From: Natrinema sp. CBA1119 | GTDB taxonomy: Archaea; Halobacteriota; Halobacteria; Halobacteriales; Natrialbaceae | Direction: 5' to 3' | DNA: 64,000 nt | Assembly (NCBI RefSeq): GCF_002572525.1 | Contig: NZ_PDBS01000001.1 | Location: 3,038,001-3,102,000 of the forward strand | Part shown: piece by piece, positions 35,573 through 43,795 of the stretch | How the letters are laid out: each line of letters starts with the position of its first letter | Numbering within the stretch: position 1 is the first letter of the stretch | Program-made: the position numbers and the translations under genes | Notes under the pieces: model-generated | What the model saw: the letters and a program-made list of their open reading frames with translations, nothing else | What the model was told of the DNA's origin: nothing | Databases searched by the model: none

Positions 35573-36517
35573 GTGGTGGATCCCGTGGGCAGCGTCGTAA
35601 TTTCCCTCGACGCCGAACTCGGCTGGGGATTTCACGATCTGGCCGATCCGCCGACCGAGCGGGTCGAGGCCGGTCGCCGCGGCTGGTCGGTCATGCTCGA
35701 GTTGTTCGAGGAGTTCGATATCCCGGCGACATGGGCCGTCGTCGGTCACCTCATGCTCGACGACTGCGACGGCGTCCACGCCGACCATCCGGCCCCCGAC
35801 GGCTGGTTCGACCGCGAGCGAACCGACTGGGCGGACCGCGATGACCTTCGATACGCCCCCGATCTCGTGACGGATCTCCTCGAGTCGGGCGCCGACCACG
35901 AGTTCGCCAGCCACTCCTTCTCGCACGCCCTGTTCGGCCGCCCGGAGACGGATCGCGAGTTCGCCGTCGCCGAACTCGAGCGCAGCCGCGAAATCGCGGC
36001 CGACTGGAACGAGTCGATCGACTCGTTCGTCTACCCGCGCAACGATATCGGCCACCGGGAGGTGCTGGCCGAGCAGGGCGTCTCGGCGTATCGGGGACGA
36101 TCACCGACGCGGGACGGCGTGCGCGGAATATTTGATTCGACGATTCGAGACCGGTCGATGCTGGTCGAACCGGCCGTCGACGAGTACGGGCTGGTCAACG
36201 TGCCGGCGTCGATGTTCCTCTTCGGGTTCGAGGGGCCGGCGCGGACGGTTGCCGAGTCGATCTGGACGGATCCGATGGTCGAACTGGCCCATAGCGGGAT
36301 CGACGAGGCGGCCCGGACCGACGGGCTCTTTCACATGTGGCTCCACCCGAACAACCTGACCCACGAGCGGGACGATCGCCGCATGCGGGCGATTCTCTCT
36401 CACCTCGAGCGCCGGCGGACCGCGACCGATCTCACGGTCGAGACGATGGGAGATGTTGCCCGCCGTGTCTCGGGATCGTCGCCGGTTACGGAGCAGGCGA
36501 CGGCGAGCTGGAAGTGA
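35573..36517 (+). CDS. polysaccharide deacetylase (NodB-like)
   Basis: This 314 aa carbohydrate esterase is predicted to remove N- or O-acetyl groups from sugars. Motif 1 is SLDAELGW, with Asp as base and metal ligand. Motif 2 is HEFASHSFSH with the two metal His. Later motifs are YPRNDIGH and HMWLHPNNL. The protein has no signal peptide, so it probably acts in the cytoplasm on a precursor. GTG 35573 is the most likely start, with GTG 35576 as an alternative. The gene is followed by the oxidoreductase/DUF362/epimerase operon on the same strand. Confidence 0.87.
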   Translation: MVDPVGSVVISLDAELGWGFHDLADPPTERVEAGRRGWSVMLELFEEFDIPATWAVVGHLMLDDCDGVHADHPAPDGWFDRERTDWADRDDLRYAPDLVTDLLESGADHEFASHSFSHALFGRPETDREFAVAELERSREIAADWNESIDSFVYPRNDIGHREVLAEQGVSAYRGRSPTRDGVRGIFDSTIRDRSMLVEPAVDEYGLVNVPASMFLFGFEGPARTVAESIWTDPMVELAHSGIDEAARTDGLFHMWLHPNNLTHERDDRRMRAILSHLERRRTATDLTVETMGDVARRVSGSSPVTEQATASWK

Positions 36518-36574
36518 CCGAGACGAACGACTGAAGGGATTTGCTACTCGAGCGCTCTGGCGGGTACGACGACG

Positions 36575-36583
36575 ATAACAAAG
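36575..36583 (+). promoter_or_regulatory. ATAACAAAG box upstream of the oxidoreductase/DUF362/epimerase operon
   Basis: Exact match on the plus strand, 26 nt before the ATG at 36610, at TATA position for a leaderless transcript. Confidence 0.65.
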
Positions 36584-36609
36584 CCCGCAGCCGGCCCGTT
36601 CTCGGACAG

Positions 36610-37731
36610 ATGGCACCAACACCTCTTTTGCATCGGTTGACCGACTCGAATGCGCTCTCGCTGGGCATCCTCGGCGTCGGGAACATCGGCATGGTACACC
36701 TGAAGTCAGCAGCCGCGATGCCCGGCGTCACGGTTGTGGCGGCCGCTGACGCCGTCCCCGAGAACCGCGAGCGCGCCGAACGCGCCGGTGCGTCGCGCAC
36801 GTACGACGATTACGCGACGCTGCTCAACTCCGAGGACCTGGACGCAGCGGTCGTCGCACTCCCGCCGTTCCTCCACGGCGAAGCCGTCGAACGGGCCGCC
36901 GAGGCCGGCGTCGATGTCTTCGTCGAGAAACCCCTGGCTCGGACGACCGACGAGGCCGACGAGATGCTCGAGACCGCCCGCAAGGCGGGCATCGCGATCG
37001 GCGTCGACCATACGCTGCGTTACCAGCCGGACATGGCCGGCGTCAAGGCGGCCTACGACGAGGGGAGCGTTGGTCACGTCCCCTACGCCTCGATCACCCG
37101 GCTCAACGACGGGCCGCTCGGCCGACCACCGGTCGAGAACGCGCCGCCGTCGTGGCCGCTGGATTCCGACGCGGTCGGCGGGGGCTCCCTGCTCGAGCTC
37201 GGCGTCCACTGCTTCGACGTCCTCGAGTGGCTGTTCGGCGAGCTCCGAGTCCGGGACGCCTCGATGGGGCAGACGCTCGAGATCGACGTCGAGGACGCCG
37301 CGACCGTCCTCATGGAAGCGCCGGAGACGGGGACGACTATCACGCTCCACTGCGGCTCCTACCAGTGGGAACAGCTTCCGGAGGTCAACACCCGGCTTCG
37401 CCTCGAGGGCGTGACGGGAACGATCAGCAATCAGGACCACCTGCCGCAGAACTTCTACGCCGGCGCTGCCAAATCCGCCCTCTCGAACGTCGCGAGTCGA
37501 CTCACGCGCGACGAGCCGGCCGTCTTCGGTCCGACGTTCTACCTGCAGGCTCACTACGACGCCCTGGCGGACTTCTGTGATGCGATCCGCGAGGACGAAC
37601 AGCCGCCGGTCGACGGGGCCGACGGTCGCCGCACGCTCGAACTCGCCGAACGGGCATACGAGCTGGCAGTCGCGGAGACCGACGACGCCGACGACATCGA
37701 CGGACTCGAGACGCCCGAGGTGACCCTATGA
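36610..37731 (+). CDS. Gfo/Idh/MocA-family sugar oxidoreductase
   Basis: This 373 aa NAD(P)-dependent dehydrogenase of sugars or sugar nucleotides has a Rossmann start LGILGVGNIGMVHLKSA and the family motif VEKPLAR. The C-terminal beta-sheet domain contains GGGSLLELGVHCFDVLEWLFGE. I start at ATG 36610, because the 23 residues upstream run through the promoter box. It is the first gene of a three-gene operon in which each stop overlaps the next start (ATGA). Substrate unknown. Confidence 0.88.
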   Translation: MAPTPLLHRLTDSNALSLGILGVGNIGMVHLKSAAAMPGVTVVAAADAVPENRERAERAGASRTYDDYATLLNSEDLDAAVVALPPFLHGEAVERAAEAGVDVFVEKPLARTTDEADEMLETARKAGIAIGVDHTLRYQPDMAGVKAAYDEGSVGHVPYASITRLNDGPLGRPPVENAPPSWPLDSDAVGGGSLLELGVHCFDVLEWLFGELRVRDASMGQTLEIDVEDAATVLMEAPETGTTITLHCGSYQWEQLPEVNTRLRLEGVTGTISNQDHLPQNFYAGAAKSALSNVASRLTRDEPAVFGPTFYLQAHYDALADFCDAIREDEQPPVDGADGRRTLELAERAYELAVAETDDADDIDGLETPEVTL

Positions 37732-38702
37732 GCGCGACGGATAACACGACGAGCACGACGGACGACGCGACGAACGGGGACACGGTCCGCGCAGCCGCCG
37801 TCGACGCCACCGGACGCCGCGGCGGGTGGGATCCCGATATCGACGCCCGCATGGCGGCGCTCGAGTCGCCCGTCCGCGACGTGCTCGAGCCCTCACTCGA
37901 GACGCTCGCCGCTGCCGACCGACTAACGCTCGTCCCCGATGCCCATTACCCGTTCCACCCGTCGTCGGGGATGGTCACCGACCCGGCCGTGATCGGCTCG
38001 ATCGTGTCCCACCTCGAGCGGCGGACTGACGCCGATATAGCCGTCGTTGGCGCGAGCGACGAGCGGATCTCCGTCGCTCGAACCGCCGAGTACATAGGCT
38101 ACGCGAGCCTGCTCGAGCGCTTCGACGCGGAATTCGTCGATCTGGCGGACGAGTCCCGGACCGAGGACATCTGTACCGTTGACGGGAGTCCGATCGCGCT
38201 TTCGGTGCCCGAGCGGCTCGCCGAGAGTACCGTGATCGTCGTCCCGTCGCTGCGACCTACCGAGAATGGGCCGGTCGCCGGCGCGATGCGGACGCTCGCC
38301 GCGCTCGTCGATTCGATGGCGGATCCCGAGCGAGTTCCCGTCGCGGCGACGCGCGTCATCGAGCCCGCCGTCTCCGTTCTGGACGCGACGATCGCCTACG
38401 GCGGCGATCCCACTGCAGGAAACGCACTGTTCGCGGGTTCGGCTTCCGCCGTCGACGCCGTCGCGTCCTCGCTGCTCGGCCGATCGCTCGAGACCGACGC
38501 GGCGCTGAAGACGGCCCGCGGTGAGGCCGGACCGGTCACCGTTGAGGGAGACGGCGTCGACTTCGAGCGGCTTCGAGAGCGGATCCCCGACGGCGAGCTT
38601 CCGCCCTCAGACGAGACCCATCCCGCCGTCTCCATCGCCTACCGCGTGTACGCGGCGGTCGCCGGCGACGCCGTCCCGCCGCAACTCGAGGGTGGTCGAT
38701 GA
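37728..38702 (+). CDS. DUF362-like protein
   Basis: This 324 aa soluble protein resembles the DUF362 family: LVPDAHYPFHPSSGMVTDPAVIGSIVSHLERR, VVGASDERISVARTAEYIGY, then STVIVVPSLRPTENGPVAGAMRTLAALV. The family has no established reaction. No ferredoxin-type cysteines, which some DUF362 proteins carry, are present. It is sandwiched between a sugar dehydrogenase and an epimerase with ATGA overlaps on both sides, so the three act in one pathway, probably making or modifying a rare sugar. Confidence 0.75.
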   Translation: MSATDNTTSTTDDATNGDTVRAAAVDATGRRGGWDPDIDARMAALESPVRDVLEPSLETLAAADRLTLVPDAHYPFHPSSGMVTDPAVIGSIVSHLERRTDADIAVVGASDERISVARTAEYIGYASLLERFDAEFVDLADESRTEDICTVDGSPIALSVPERLAESTVIVVPSLRPTENGPVAGAMRTLAALVDSMADPERVPVAATRVIEPAVSVLDATIAYGGDPTAGNALFAGSASAVDAVASSLLGRSLETDAALKTARGEAGPVTVEGDGVDFERLRERIPDGELPPSDETHPAVSIAYRVYAAVAGDAVPPQLEGGR

Positions 38703-39679
38703 CCGCGACGACCGGATCCCGAACCGCGGCGGTCACCGGCGCGACCGGCTTCCTCGGTTCGCGGCTCTGTGATCGCCTCCTCGAGGAGGGCTGGACGGTC
38801 CGCGGGCTCAGCCGGCCGACCTCGGATCGGGGAGACCTCGACGACGTGGAGTGGTACGTCGGCGATATCCTCGACGACGAGACGCTCCGGGACCTCGTCG
38901 ACGGGGCCGACGCCGTCTTCCATCTCGCGGGAATCGGCCTCTGGAGCGCCGGTCCCGAGACCGTCCGGGAGGTCAACCGCGACGGGACCGAGCGTGTGCT
39001 CGAGGCCTGCCGGGACGGCGATGTCGGCCGCGTCGTCTTTACCAGTACGTCCGGCACGCGTCGACCGAAGAACGGGAGCGACTTCGCGGACGAGACGGAC
39101 GTTGCCGAGCCGATCGGTGCCTACCAGGCCTCGAAAGCCGAGGCGGAGGAACTGGTCGATCGCTACGCCGAAACGGACGGAGACGCCGTCACCGTCCACC
39201 CGACGTCGATCTTCGGCCCCGGCGACGAGGAGTTCACCGCGCAACTGCTCTCGATGGGCGTCGAACCGACGATGCCCGCCTACCTCCCCGGCGGCCTGAG
39301 CATCGTCGGCGTCTCGGACGTCGTCGACGGCATACTTGCGGCGTACGAGCACGGAACCAGCGGCGAGCACTACATCCTCGGCGGCGAGAACCTTACCTAC
39401 GACCGGGCGGTCGCCAGAATCGCCGACGCGGCCGGCGGCTCGCCCGCGCGGATCCGCGTTCCGTCCGCGGCGATTCGGGCCGCCGGACCGGTCGCCGAGG
39501 TCGTCGACGCCGTCGCCGACCGCCGGCTGTTCCCCTTCGACCGGCAGATGGCGAGGCTCGCCACCGAGCGGCTGTTCTACAGTTCGCGGAAAGCCAGCGA
39601 GGAGCTCGGATACGAGTATCAGCCGCTCGAGGCGCACGTGCCCGAGGCGATGGAGTGGTATCGGGCGGAAGTGCAGTAG
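38699..39679 (+). CDS. NAD-dependent epimerase/dehydratase (extended SDR)
   Basis: This 326 aa extended short-chain dehydrogenase has the cofactor loop AAVTGATGFLGSRL, the substrate motif FTSTSGTRRPK with its Ser/Thr, and the YxxxK catalytic pair in GAYQASKAEAE. The C-terminal segment (ERLFYSSRKASEELGYEYQPLEAHV) is typical of sugar or flavonoid-type reductases of this group. It is the last gene of the operon with the Gfo/Idh/MocA dehydrogenase and DUF362. The substrate is likely a nucleotide sugar, from context. Confidence 0.87.
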   Translation: MTATTGSRTAAVTGATGFLGSRLCDRLLEEGWTVRGLSRPTSDRGDLDDVEWYVGDILDDETLRDLVDGADAVFHLAGIGLWSAGPETVREVNRDGTERVLEACRDGDVGRVVFTSTSGTRRPKNGSDFADETDVAEPIGAYQASKAEAEELVDRYAETDGDAVTVHPTSIFGPGDEEFTAQLLSMGVEPTMPAYLPGGLSIVGVSDVVDGILAAYEHGTSGEHYILGGENLTYDRAVARIADAAGGSPARIRVPSAAIRAAGPVAEVVDAVADRRLFPFDRQMARLATERLFYSSRKASEELGYEYQPLEAHVPEAMEWYRAEVQ

Positions 39680-39846
39680 CCATCGAAATTTTATCATCAC
39701 CGACTGCGATCGAATCGGTTGGAGAACGGTTTTCCGCGTACCTCAGTTCGCCGGAGCGGCTGAACGACCGCAGTTTTCGATTCCCATTTGAGAGCGGAAA
39801 GTGGGAGTAGATTACTTTCTCGCCCGCCCGTCGACGCTAGATAGGT

Positions 39847-40071
39847 ATGTCCGAGATCACGACCGACGAGCGCGGGCGGATTACGATCCCGAAGGCAGTC
39901 CGTGAGCGCTTCGGTGAGCGGTATCGGCTCGTCGAACTGGAGGACGGTATCAAACTCATGCCTGTCCCCGATGATCCGCTCGAGTCACTACGGAACGCGG
40001 CCAGCGACGAGTTGAAAGCTGCATCCATGGACGAACTGCGTGAAGCCGGTCTCGACGAAGGCCGAAAGTAA
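39847..40071 (+). CDS. AbrB/SpoVT-like DNA-binding protein, orphan antitoxin-like
   Basis: This 74 aa protein has the swapped-hairpin AbrB domain EITTDERGRITIPKAVRERFGERYRLVELEDGIKLMPV and a C-terminal helix (PLESLRNAASDELKAASMDELREAGLDEG). This is the size and form of VapB-type antitoxins. No PIN-domain VapC gene follows: the next gene is a glycosyltransferase on the opposite strand. It may be a stand-alone regulator or a remnant of a toxin-antitoxin pair. Confidence 0.85.
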   Translation: MSEITTDERGRITIPKAVRERFGERYRLVELEDGIKLMPVPDDPLESLRNAASDELKAASMDELREAGLDEGRK

Positions 40072-40114
40072 GCGACCGAGCACGTACGCTGATACAGCTA
40101 CGACTCTTCTGCCG

Positions 40115-41104
40115 TCACTCGATCCGTGCCGTCCCCTGTACCTGCTGTTTCTCCCTGTCGTCTGCGGTCTCGATGACCTGCCCCGCGACCGCCTCGTAGA
40201 CCTCGAGCATCCGATCGGCCGTCCGGTCGATGCTCACCTCGCGGGCGGCCTCGCGGCCGTTCGATCGCTCGCCGGATTCGAGGACGTCGATGAGTCCCCG
40301 GACGAGTTCCTCGTCGCTCGCGGCGACGCGGGAGGGTTCGACGCCGGCGAGGCGCTCCCGAACGTCGCCGACATCGACGGCAACCACGGGGAGGTTGCAG
40401 GCCAGGGCCTCCTTCACAGAGTTGGGCGACCCCTCGCTGTGAGAGGTCAACAGGAGCGCGTCGGCGGCGTTCATGTAGTCGGGCACCGCATCGTGATCGA
40501 CGCCGGAGACGGTCCGGAGTCGCACGGGTCGTTCGAGGAGGTTGTCGGCCACGGTCACCACGCGCTCGGCCCGCGAATAATTTTTCACTCCGCGCGCGGG
40601 CGAGTAGGGAAAGAGGACCTCGTACGCGTCCACATCGTCGTCCCAGCCGACCCGCGCTCTGGCTCGGTCCCGGGGCTCCGGGCGAAAGGTCTCGAGGTCG
40701 ACGCCGTCGGGGATCACCCGACAGTCGCGGCCGAGTACCGCACGCATCTCCTCGGACATGACGACGACCTCGTCACAGAGCGGCGCAGACGCACGACTGA
40801 CGGGTGCGACCGGGCCGTGGACGTCCGACCCCCACAGCGAGAGGACGACCGGTTTGCGGAGCTGTGCGAGCGCTATCGGCCCCGTCAATCCGTAGTGGGC
40901 GTGGATCAGATCGTAGCCGTTTCCCGCTTCCCGAATGATCTCCGGAACCGTCCGAATGTAATCTACCGGACTCCGGTCGGTTTCGGCGTCGATCTCACCG
41001 GCCACCGACATCGTGGTAAACGAGACGCCGCGCTCCTCGAGCGCGTCCATCTGCTGAACCATGAACGGGGCGTCGGCGTACGCAGTGAGCGTGAGAACGT
41101 CCAT
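40115..41104 (-). CDS. glycosyltransferase family 4 (GT-B) enzyme
   Basis: This 329 aa GT-B transferase has an N-terminal half including YDLIHAHYGLTGPIALAQLRKPVVLSLWGSD. The donor half contains KNYSRAERVVTVADNLLE and ALLLTSHSEGSPNSVKEALACNLPVVAVDVGDV with the EX7E motif. It is slightly short for GT4. An ATAACAAA box lies 32 nt upstream. It is divergent from the DUF354 gene, which carries a near match to the same box. Confidence 0.87.
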   Translation of the reverse strand: MDVLTLTAYADAPFMVQQMDALEERGVSFTTMSVAGEIDAETDRSPVDYIRTVPEIIREAGNGYDLIHAHYGLTGPIALAQLRKPVVLSLWGSDVHGPVAPVSRASAPLCDEVVVMSEEMRAVLGRDCRVIPDGVDLETFRPEPRDRARARVGWDDDVDAYEVLFPYSPARGVKNYSRAERVVTVADNLLERPVRLRTVSGVDHDAVPDYMNAADALLLTSHSEGSPNSVKEALACNLPVVAVDVGDVRERLAGVEPSRVAASDEELVRGLIDVLESGERSNGREAAREVSIDRTADRMLEVYEAVAGQVIETADDREKQQVQGTARIE

Positions 41105-41136
41105 TTCGAGTACCGGACGAAACGGACTGGATCCGT

Positions 41137-41144
41137 TTTGTTAT
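41137..41144 (-). promoter_or_regulatory. ATAACAAA box upstream of the GT4 gene at 40115
   Basis: ATAACAAA on the minus strand, 32 nt before the ATG at 41104. It is followed by A rather than the consensus G. Confidence 0.55.
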
Positions 41145-41235
41145 CCGCTCAACCCACGCGAGTTTTCCTTCACGTACATCTAGATGTGGGATTCGTATAC
41201 GGTGGCTTCCGGTCGGCGTCCCCCGTAGCGATGGG

Positions 41236-41244
41236 ATTACAAAG
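41236..41244 (+). promoter_or_regulatory. ATTACAAAG, one-mismatch version of the box, upstream of DUF354
   Basis: It differs from ATAACAAAG at one base and lies 25 nt before the ATG at 41270, the same spacing as the exact boxes at leaderless genes. Confidence 0.5.
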
Positions 41245-41269
41245 GGTCGAGATGGGGTAGTTCGCAGCG

Positions 41270-42370
41270 ATGCGGATCCTCGTCTTGGCGAATACGCCAG
41301 CTCACGTCCATCTGTATCGACACGCCGTCGACCGCCTCGAGCGAGCGGGCCACGACGTGCTCGTGCTCACTCGGCGCTACGCCTGTACGACCGACCTACT
41401 CGACTATTTCGACATGCCGTACCGAGTGTACGGCGATCACGAAACGGAGCGGTACTCGAAACTGGGGTTCGCACGCGAGTTAGGGGGCCAGTTCCTGACG
41501 ATCGCGACCGAAGCGATCCGGTTCGGTCCCGACGTAATCTTCGGCAGGGGACCCTACGCGGCCGCCGCCGGTACGCTGACGAGAACCCCAGTCGTGCTCG
41601 TCCTCGACGACGAGCCCGGTGACTTCAACCACACCGTTTCTCGGCCGTTCGCCGATTGCATTCTCTCCCCGGCGGTGACGCGCCGCGATCTCGGTGACGC
41701 CCACTACACCTTCGACGGCTTCAAGGAGTGCGCCTATCTCCACCCCGACGTTTTCGAGCCGAACGCCGACGTTCTGGAATACCTTGGGGTGACTCCGGAC
41801 GAACCGTACGCAATCGTCCGATTCAACGCCCTCGATGCCCTCCACGACGCCGACCTCGAGGGGTTCCGCCCCGAACAGCGACGTGACCTGATCGAGCGAC
41901 TGAGCGAGGAAGCGACCGTCTTTGTCTCCGACGAGGGAGACGAGATGGACCTCCGGGACCTCCCCGCGCGGGCGTACGATCTCCACCCGGCGCTGATTCA
42001 CGACGCGATGGCCGAGGCCTCGCTGCTGGTCGCCGACACCGGGACGATGGTCAACGAGGCCGCACTACTCGGAACGCCCGCCTTTCGCTACCGCGGCACC
42101 GACCGTCACGAGTACGGCGAGTTCCAGGAACTCGAGCGCGCCGGCCTCGCCGAGCAGTTCGACGAGTACGACGCGGTCTGCGAGCGGTCTCTCGAGGTCC
42201 TCGCCGACGACGAGGCCGACGAGCGCTGGCAGCGGCGGCGACGGGAGTACGTCGGGGATCTCGTGAGCCTCACCGATCTGCTCGTCGACGTCGCCCGCTC
42301 TCGGGGAACGGTCGACCGTCTCGACCGTTCGACGAAGCGAGCGTTGCAGCCGCGTTCGCAGACGATGTGA
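41270..42370 (+). CDS. DUF354-family (UDP-GlcNAc 2-epimerase-like, GT-B fold) protein
   Basis: This 366 aa protein starts MRILVLANTPAHVHLYRHAVDRLERAGHDVLVLTRR, the usual DUF354 opening. FGRGPYAAAAGTLTRTPVVLVLDDEP and LVADTGTMVNEAALLGTPAFRYRG follow, the latter being the nucleotide-binding region seen in UDP-GlcNAc 2-epimerases and GT-B transferases. It could epimerise or transfer an amino sugar. The substrate is not decided by the sequence. Nearby genes for a UDP-GlcNAc-derived uronic acid support a nucleotide-sugar role. Confidence 0.82.
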   Translation: MRILVLANTPAHVHLYRHAVDRLERAGHDVLVLTRRYACTTDLLDYFDMPYRVYGDHETERYSKLGFARELGGQFLTIATEAIRFGPDVIFGRGPYAAAAGTLTRTPVVLVLDDEPGDFNHTVSRPFADCILSPAVTRRDLGDAHYTFDGFKECAYLHPDVFEPNADVLEYLGVTPDEPYAIVRFNALDALHDADLEGFRPEQRRDLIERLSEEATVFVSDEGDEMDLRDLPARAYDLHPALIHDAMAEASLLVADTGTMVNEAALLGTPAFRYRGTDRHEYGEFQELERAGLAEQFDEYDAVCERSLEVLADDEADERWQRRRREYVGDLVSLTDLLVDVARSRGTVDRLDRSTKRALQPRSQTM

Positions 42371-42521
42371 CTCCGGGAACGAGCTGTTTCTGGTAGAAAT
42401 TTACGGTGGTAACTCACATCACATCTACTGCTACCGTTGAAGCATACGGAACGATGAGCGTATCGTCCGGCTCACGAAACGCTTATACCTATCTCTGGAA
42501 TAGGGCCGACAACCCCGTTCT

Positions 42522-42728
42522 ATGAGTCTCTCCACACTACTTAGTCAACTGTTCTCCGGGTCCGAAACCACGACGGACACTCCAGAAACTGCCGCACAAA
42601 GCGGCGATGGCGTCCGATCCGTTACGGTCGTCCACGAGTGTCGTGACTGTGGAACGAACGTTTCGGCCGGAACCACTCAGTGTCCGACCTGCGAGAGCGA
42701 CGCGATCGTCACTCACTCGATCGATTGA
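42522..42728 (+). CDS. small zinc-ribbon protein
   Basis: This 68 aa protein has a zinc ribbon CRDCGTNVSAGTTQCPTCES near the C-terminus and a Thr/Glu-rich N-terminal half. It is common in haloarchaea as a stand-alone small protein of unknown role. Its stop overlaps the 3' end of the convergent GT2 gene by 16 bp. TTATACC near 42483 may be part of its promoter. Confidence 0.75.
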   Translation: MSLSTLLSQLFSGSETTTDTPETAAQSGDGVRSVTVVHECRDCGTNVSAGTTQCPTCESDAIVTHSID

Positions 42729-43795
42729 GCCGGCGGTCCATCGTCGCGCCCGACTGTCCGATCAGTCGTCGCGTCGCGTTTGTCACACGGAAGCTCGAGA
42801 TCCTCGTTCGCCTCGGCGTCGAGTTGGATAGCGCTGCCGAGCGAGACGAGCCCGATCAGAATCGCAGCGAACGAGGCGAGACTCGCCGTCGCGGCCCCGT
42901 TGCCGCGGGCGACTCGAACGAGCGAGCCACCGACTCCCGCCAGCCCGACGGCCAGCCCCCCGGAGCCGACGGCGTAGTGGACGATGGCCGGATTGAACGA
43001 TCTGACCACGTACCGCGTTTTCAGCCGCCAGCAGAAGCTCCGGAGTAACAACAGGGAGACGTACCGGACGAAGGGGATGTACCGAATGCTGCTTTCCTCA
43101 TCACCGTAGACCGCCGTCATGGGTACGTCCGCGACCCGACAGCCCGCGACGTTGAGGTGCGTCAGGAGGTGGTTCAGAAAGCCGTACTGGTCGGTGATCG
43201 CCTCGAGATCGAGTCGCTCGATCGCGTCCCGCGAGATGGCGGTGTACCCGTTCTGCGGGTCGCCGATCGACCAGTAGCCCGACGCGAACTTCGAGAGTCC
43301 GGTGAGGATCGCGTTCCCGACGAACCGGAACGTCGACATATCCTCGCGGTCTTCGGGTCGAAGCAGCCGATTCCCCTTGGCGTAGTCGGCCTCGCCGGTC
43401 ACGACGGGATCGATGATTCGATCGAGGATCGCGGGGTCCATCTGGCCATCGCCGTTCATGACGGCGACGACGTCCATTCCCTCCTCCGTCGCACGGCGGT
43501 AGCCGGTCTTGACCGCCGCGCCGTAGCCGCGGTTTTCCTGGTGACGGATCGGCACGACGCGCCGGTCGTCGCCGCCGTCGGCCACCGCGACCGCCGGTTC
43601 GGTCGCGTCGCTTTCGGCCGACGCGTTGACCCGCTCGGCGACGCGCTGGATCACCTGCCAGCTCTCGTCCGGTGACCTATCGTCGATCGCATAGATCCGA
43701 TCGACGAACTCCGGAACGGTTTCGATGACACGACCGACGAACGACGCTTCGTCGTAGGCCGTTACGACAACGCCGATCCGCTTTCCCTTATACAT
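42713..43795 (-). CDS. glycosyltransferase family 2 with C-terminal membrane helices
   Basis: This 360 aa GT-A enzyme starts MYKGKRIGVVVTAYDEASFVGRVIETVP. The nucleotide site YAIDDRSPDESWQVI and the DxD-like VMNGDGQMDPAIL are present. Two to three hydrophobic helices near the C-terminus (YAVGSGGLAVGLAGVGGSLVRVA, then ASLAAFAAILIGLVSLG) anchor it in the membrane, as in dolichol-phosphate sugar synthases. It probably charges a lipid carrier or extends a lipid-linked glycan. Its start overlaps the upstream dehydrogenase gene by 8 bp, and it is the last gene of the operon that starts at 48188. Confidence 0.88.
   Translation of the reverse strand: MYKGKRIGVVVTAYDEASFVGRVIETVPEFVDRIYAIDDRSPDESWQVIQRVAERVNASAESDATEPAVAVADGGDDRRVVPIRHQENRGYGAAVKTGYRRATEEGMDVVAVMNGDGQMDPAILDRIIDPVVTGEADYAKGNRLLRPEDREDMSTFRFVGNAILTGLSKFASGYWSIGDPQNGYTAISRDAIERLDLEAITDQYGFLNHLLTHLNVAGCRVADVPMTAVYGDEESSIRYIPFVRYVSLLLLRSFCWRLKTRYVVRSFNPAIVHYAVGSGGLAVGLAGVGGSLVRVARGNGAATASLASFAAILIGLVSLGSAIQLDAEANEDLELPCDKRDATTDRTVGRDDGPPAQSIE

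Noticed and set aside
40072-40114. Toxin gene after the AbrB-like antitoxin
   Set aside because: The space is only 43 bp, and the next gene is a glycosyltransferase on the other strand.
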